Assembly (NCBI GenBank): GCA_030594585.1
Contig: JAUVEX010000053.1
Coordinates: forward strand, 1 to 6,805
DNA: 6,805 bases
DNA from: an archaeon
Lineage (GTDB): Archaea > EX4484-52 > B79-G9
Reading direction: 5' to 3'
Shown in pieces: positions 6,160 through 6,805 of the stretch. The stretch's first letter is position 1. Every line of letters starts with the position of its first letter. The notes below the pieces were generated by a model. The model had not been told where the DNA came from. It worked only from the letters and a program-made list of their open reading frames with translations, and did not search any database. A program made the translations under genes and the position numbers.

Positions 6160-6176
6160 CGAAAACTATTTAAATA
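6160..6176 (+). promoter_or_regulatory. BRE/TATA promoter of the last gene, leaderless
   Basis: CGAAAA (6160-6165) resembles a BRE, followed by CTATTTAAATA (6166-6176) centred about 24 bases before the ATG at 6195. No Shine-Dalgarno precedes the ATG, so a leaderless or near-leaderless mRNA is likely. CTATTTAAATAG is itself a 12-bp palindrome. Confidence 0.6.
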
Positions 6177-6194
6177 GTAATTAACTACGATTTA

Positions 6195-6800
6195 ATGGTT
6201 AATATGAATGATGCATTAAGTACTATTTATTCAGATTGGATTTCGCAGCTTAAGCCAGAAAATGAACCTTTATATTTTGGAGATGATGTGCGGGTTGTCG
6301 GTGTTCTTCCGGTTTCTCAAGAATTCGGTAGAATCAGGAACTTATTGCCTTTGGCTACTGAGATGTCTGGATCAAGAGATTATGTTCGTTTGTCTTTGGA
6401 ATACAGAGGCACAAAACACAATGTGGATGTTGCGCAAAAAAACGGGTTGTGGCAAAAATTAGGTCTTGCTAATGTTTCAGAAAAGGTATTTGTTGTTGAA
6501 GGATTATTAAATGTATGGAACTATGGGGGTAAAATAGTTAGCGCGTATAAAACCAGTGATGAGTTACTGTTAGCCAGGTCTTCAGAATTTGAGGAATATA
6601 AAAACATTCTAAAAGAACAAGAAAAATCGGGCATTAAACCTAATAACTTTGGTGTTCTTATAGCAGAGGCTTCTACAAGTGATTTGAAAGAAACTATTGC
6701 GAATATAGCCAAAGCAGAACATGAAATTCTCAATTATATTACGCTTTTAGATATAGAACTGAACGATGATATGTTTTTAGTTCCGATGCAAGTTATATAA
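6195..6800 (+). CDS. Unrecognised 201-residue soluble protein, possible OB-like core
   Basis: I do not recognise the family. The protein is complete (ATG 6195, TAA 6798-6800), has no Cys, no signal peptide and no transmembrane segment. Residues about 31-127 alternate into beta strands (VRVVGVLPV, YVRLSLEYRG, HNVDVA, KVFVVEGLLNVWNYGGKIVSAYKT, LLLA). This order recalls an OB-fold with a Gly-rich turn near 111, so nucleic-acid or subunit binding is conceivable but unproven. Residues 128-145 are a charged helix (EFEEYKNILKEQEKSG), 151-159 a strand (NFGVLIAEA), and 162-182 a further helix. Alternative start at 6204 (residue 4, MNDAL) cannot be excluded; the TATA distance slightly favours 6195. It follows the protease after 47 bases but with its own promoter, so co-function is not implied. 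Confidence 0.8.
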   Translation: MVNMNDALSTIYSDWISQLKPENEPLYFGDDVRVVGVLPVSQEFGRIRNLLPLATEMSGSRDYVRLSLEYRGTKHNVDVAQKNGLWQKLGLANVSEKVFVVEGLLNVWNYGGKIVSAYKTSDELLLARSSEFEEYKNILKEQEKSGIKPNNFGVLIAEASTSDLKETIANIAKAEHEILNYITLLDIELNDDMFLVPMQVI

Positions 6801-6805
6801 ACAGC

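Overview
The window looks archaeal and AT-rich. Every convincing start sits behind either a BRE/TATA element 22-30 bases upstream or a GGTGAT-type Shine-Dalgarno. The phosphoenolpyruvate synthase and the site-2 protease have archaeal-style sequences, and gene ends carry oligo-T tracts. A surface protein built from MopE-type Cys/Asp repeats, a long list of N-glycosylation sequons and probable leaderless transcripts would suit a DPANN-type or related uncultivated archaeon, but the lineage is inference and no rRNA or tRNA gene is present to fix it.

Layout. (1) 2-1636, + strand: 3' part of a gene for a secreted, Cys/Asp-rich protein with an Ig-like N-terminal region, five MopE-like putative metal-binding repeats, a thrombospondin-3-like repeat and a Lys-rich, sequon-rich tail; the reading frame is still open at the left edge. 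(2) 1772-4192, +: complete ppsA, phosphoenolpyruvate synthase, with its own TATA box and very probably a TTG start. (3) 4283-4570, minus strand: an unrecognised 95-residue protein with its own Shine-Dalgarno, BRE/TATA and T-rich terminator, convergent with ppsA. (4) 4571-4728: a 158-base divergent promoter region holding two adjacent 17-19 bp dyads and a repeated GTACTTATA word. (5) 4729-6147, +: an M50 site-2 protease with HEFSH and NLMPLKPFDGG motifs and a PDZ-like insert, probably leaderless. (6) 6195-6800, +: an unrecognised 201-residue soluble protein, possibly with an OB-like beta core, also probably leaderless.

The genes do not form one operon. Each has its own promoter signal, and the minus-strand gene separates ppsA from the protease. 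PpsA is the gluconeogenic entry from pyruvate to PEP, the repeat protein is a cell-surface or exported protein, and the protease works in the membrane. No functional link among them can be read from the sequence. The part least explained by known families is the small minus-strand gene with its operator-like dyads. I see no CRISPR array, insertion sequence, toxin-antitoxin pair or recognisable defence system.
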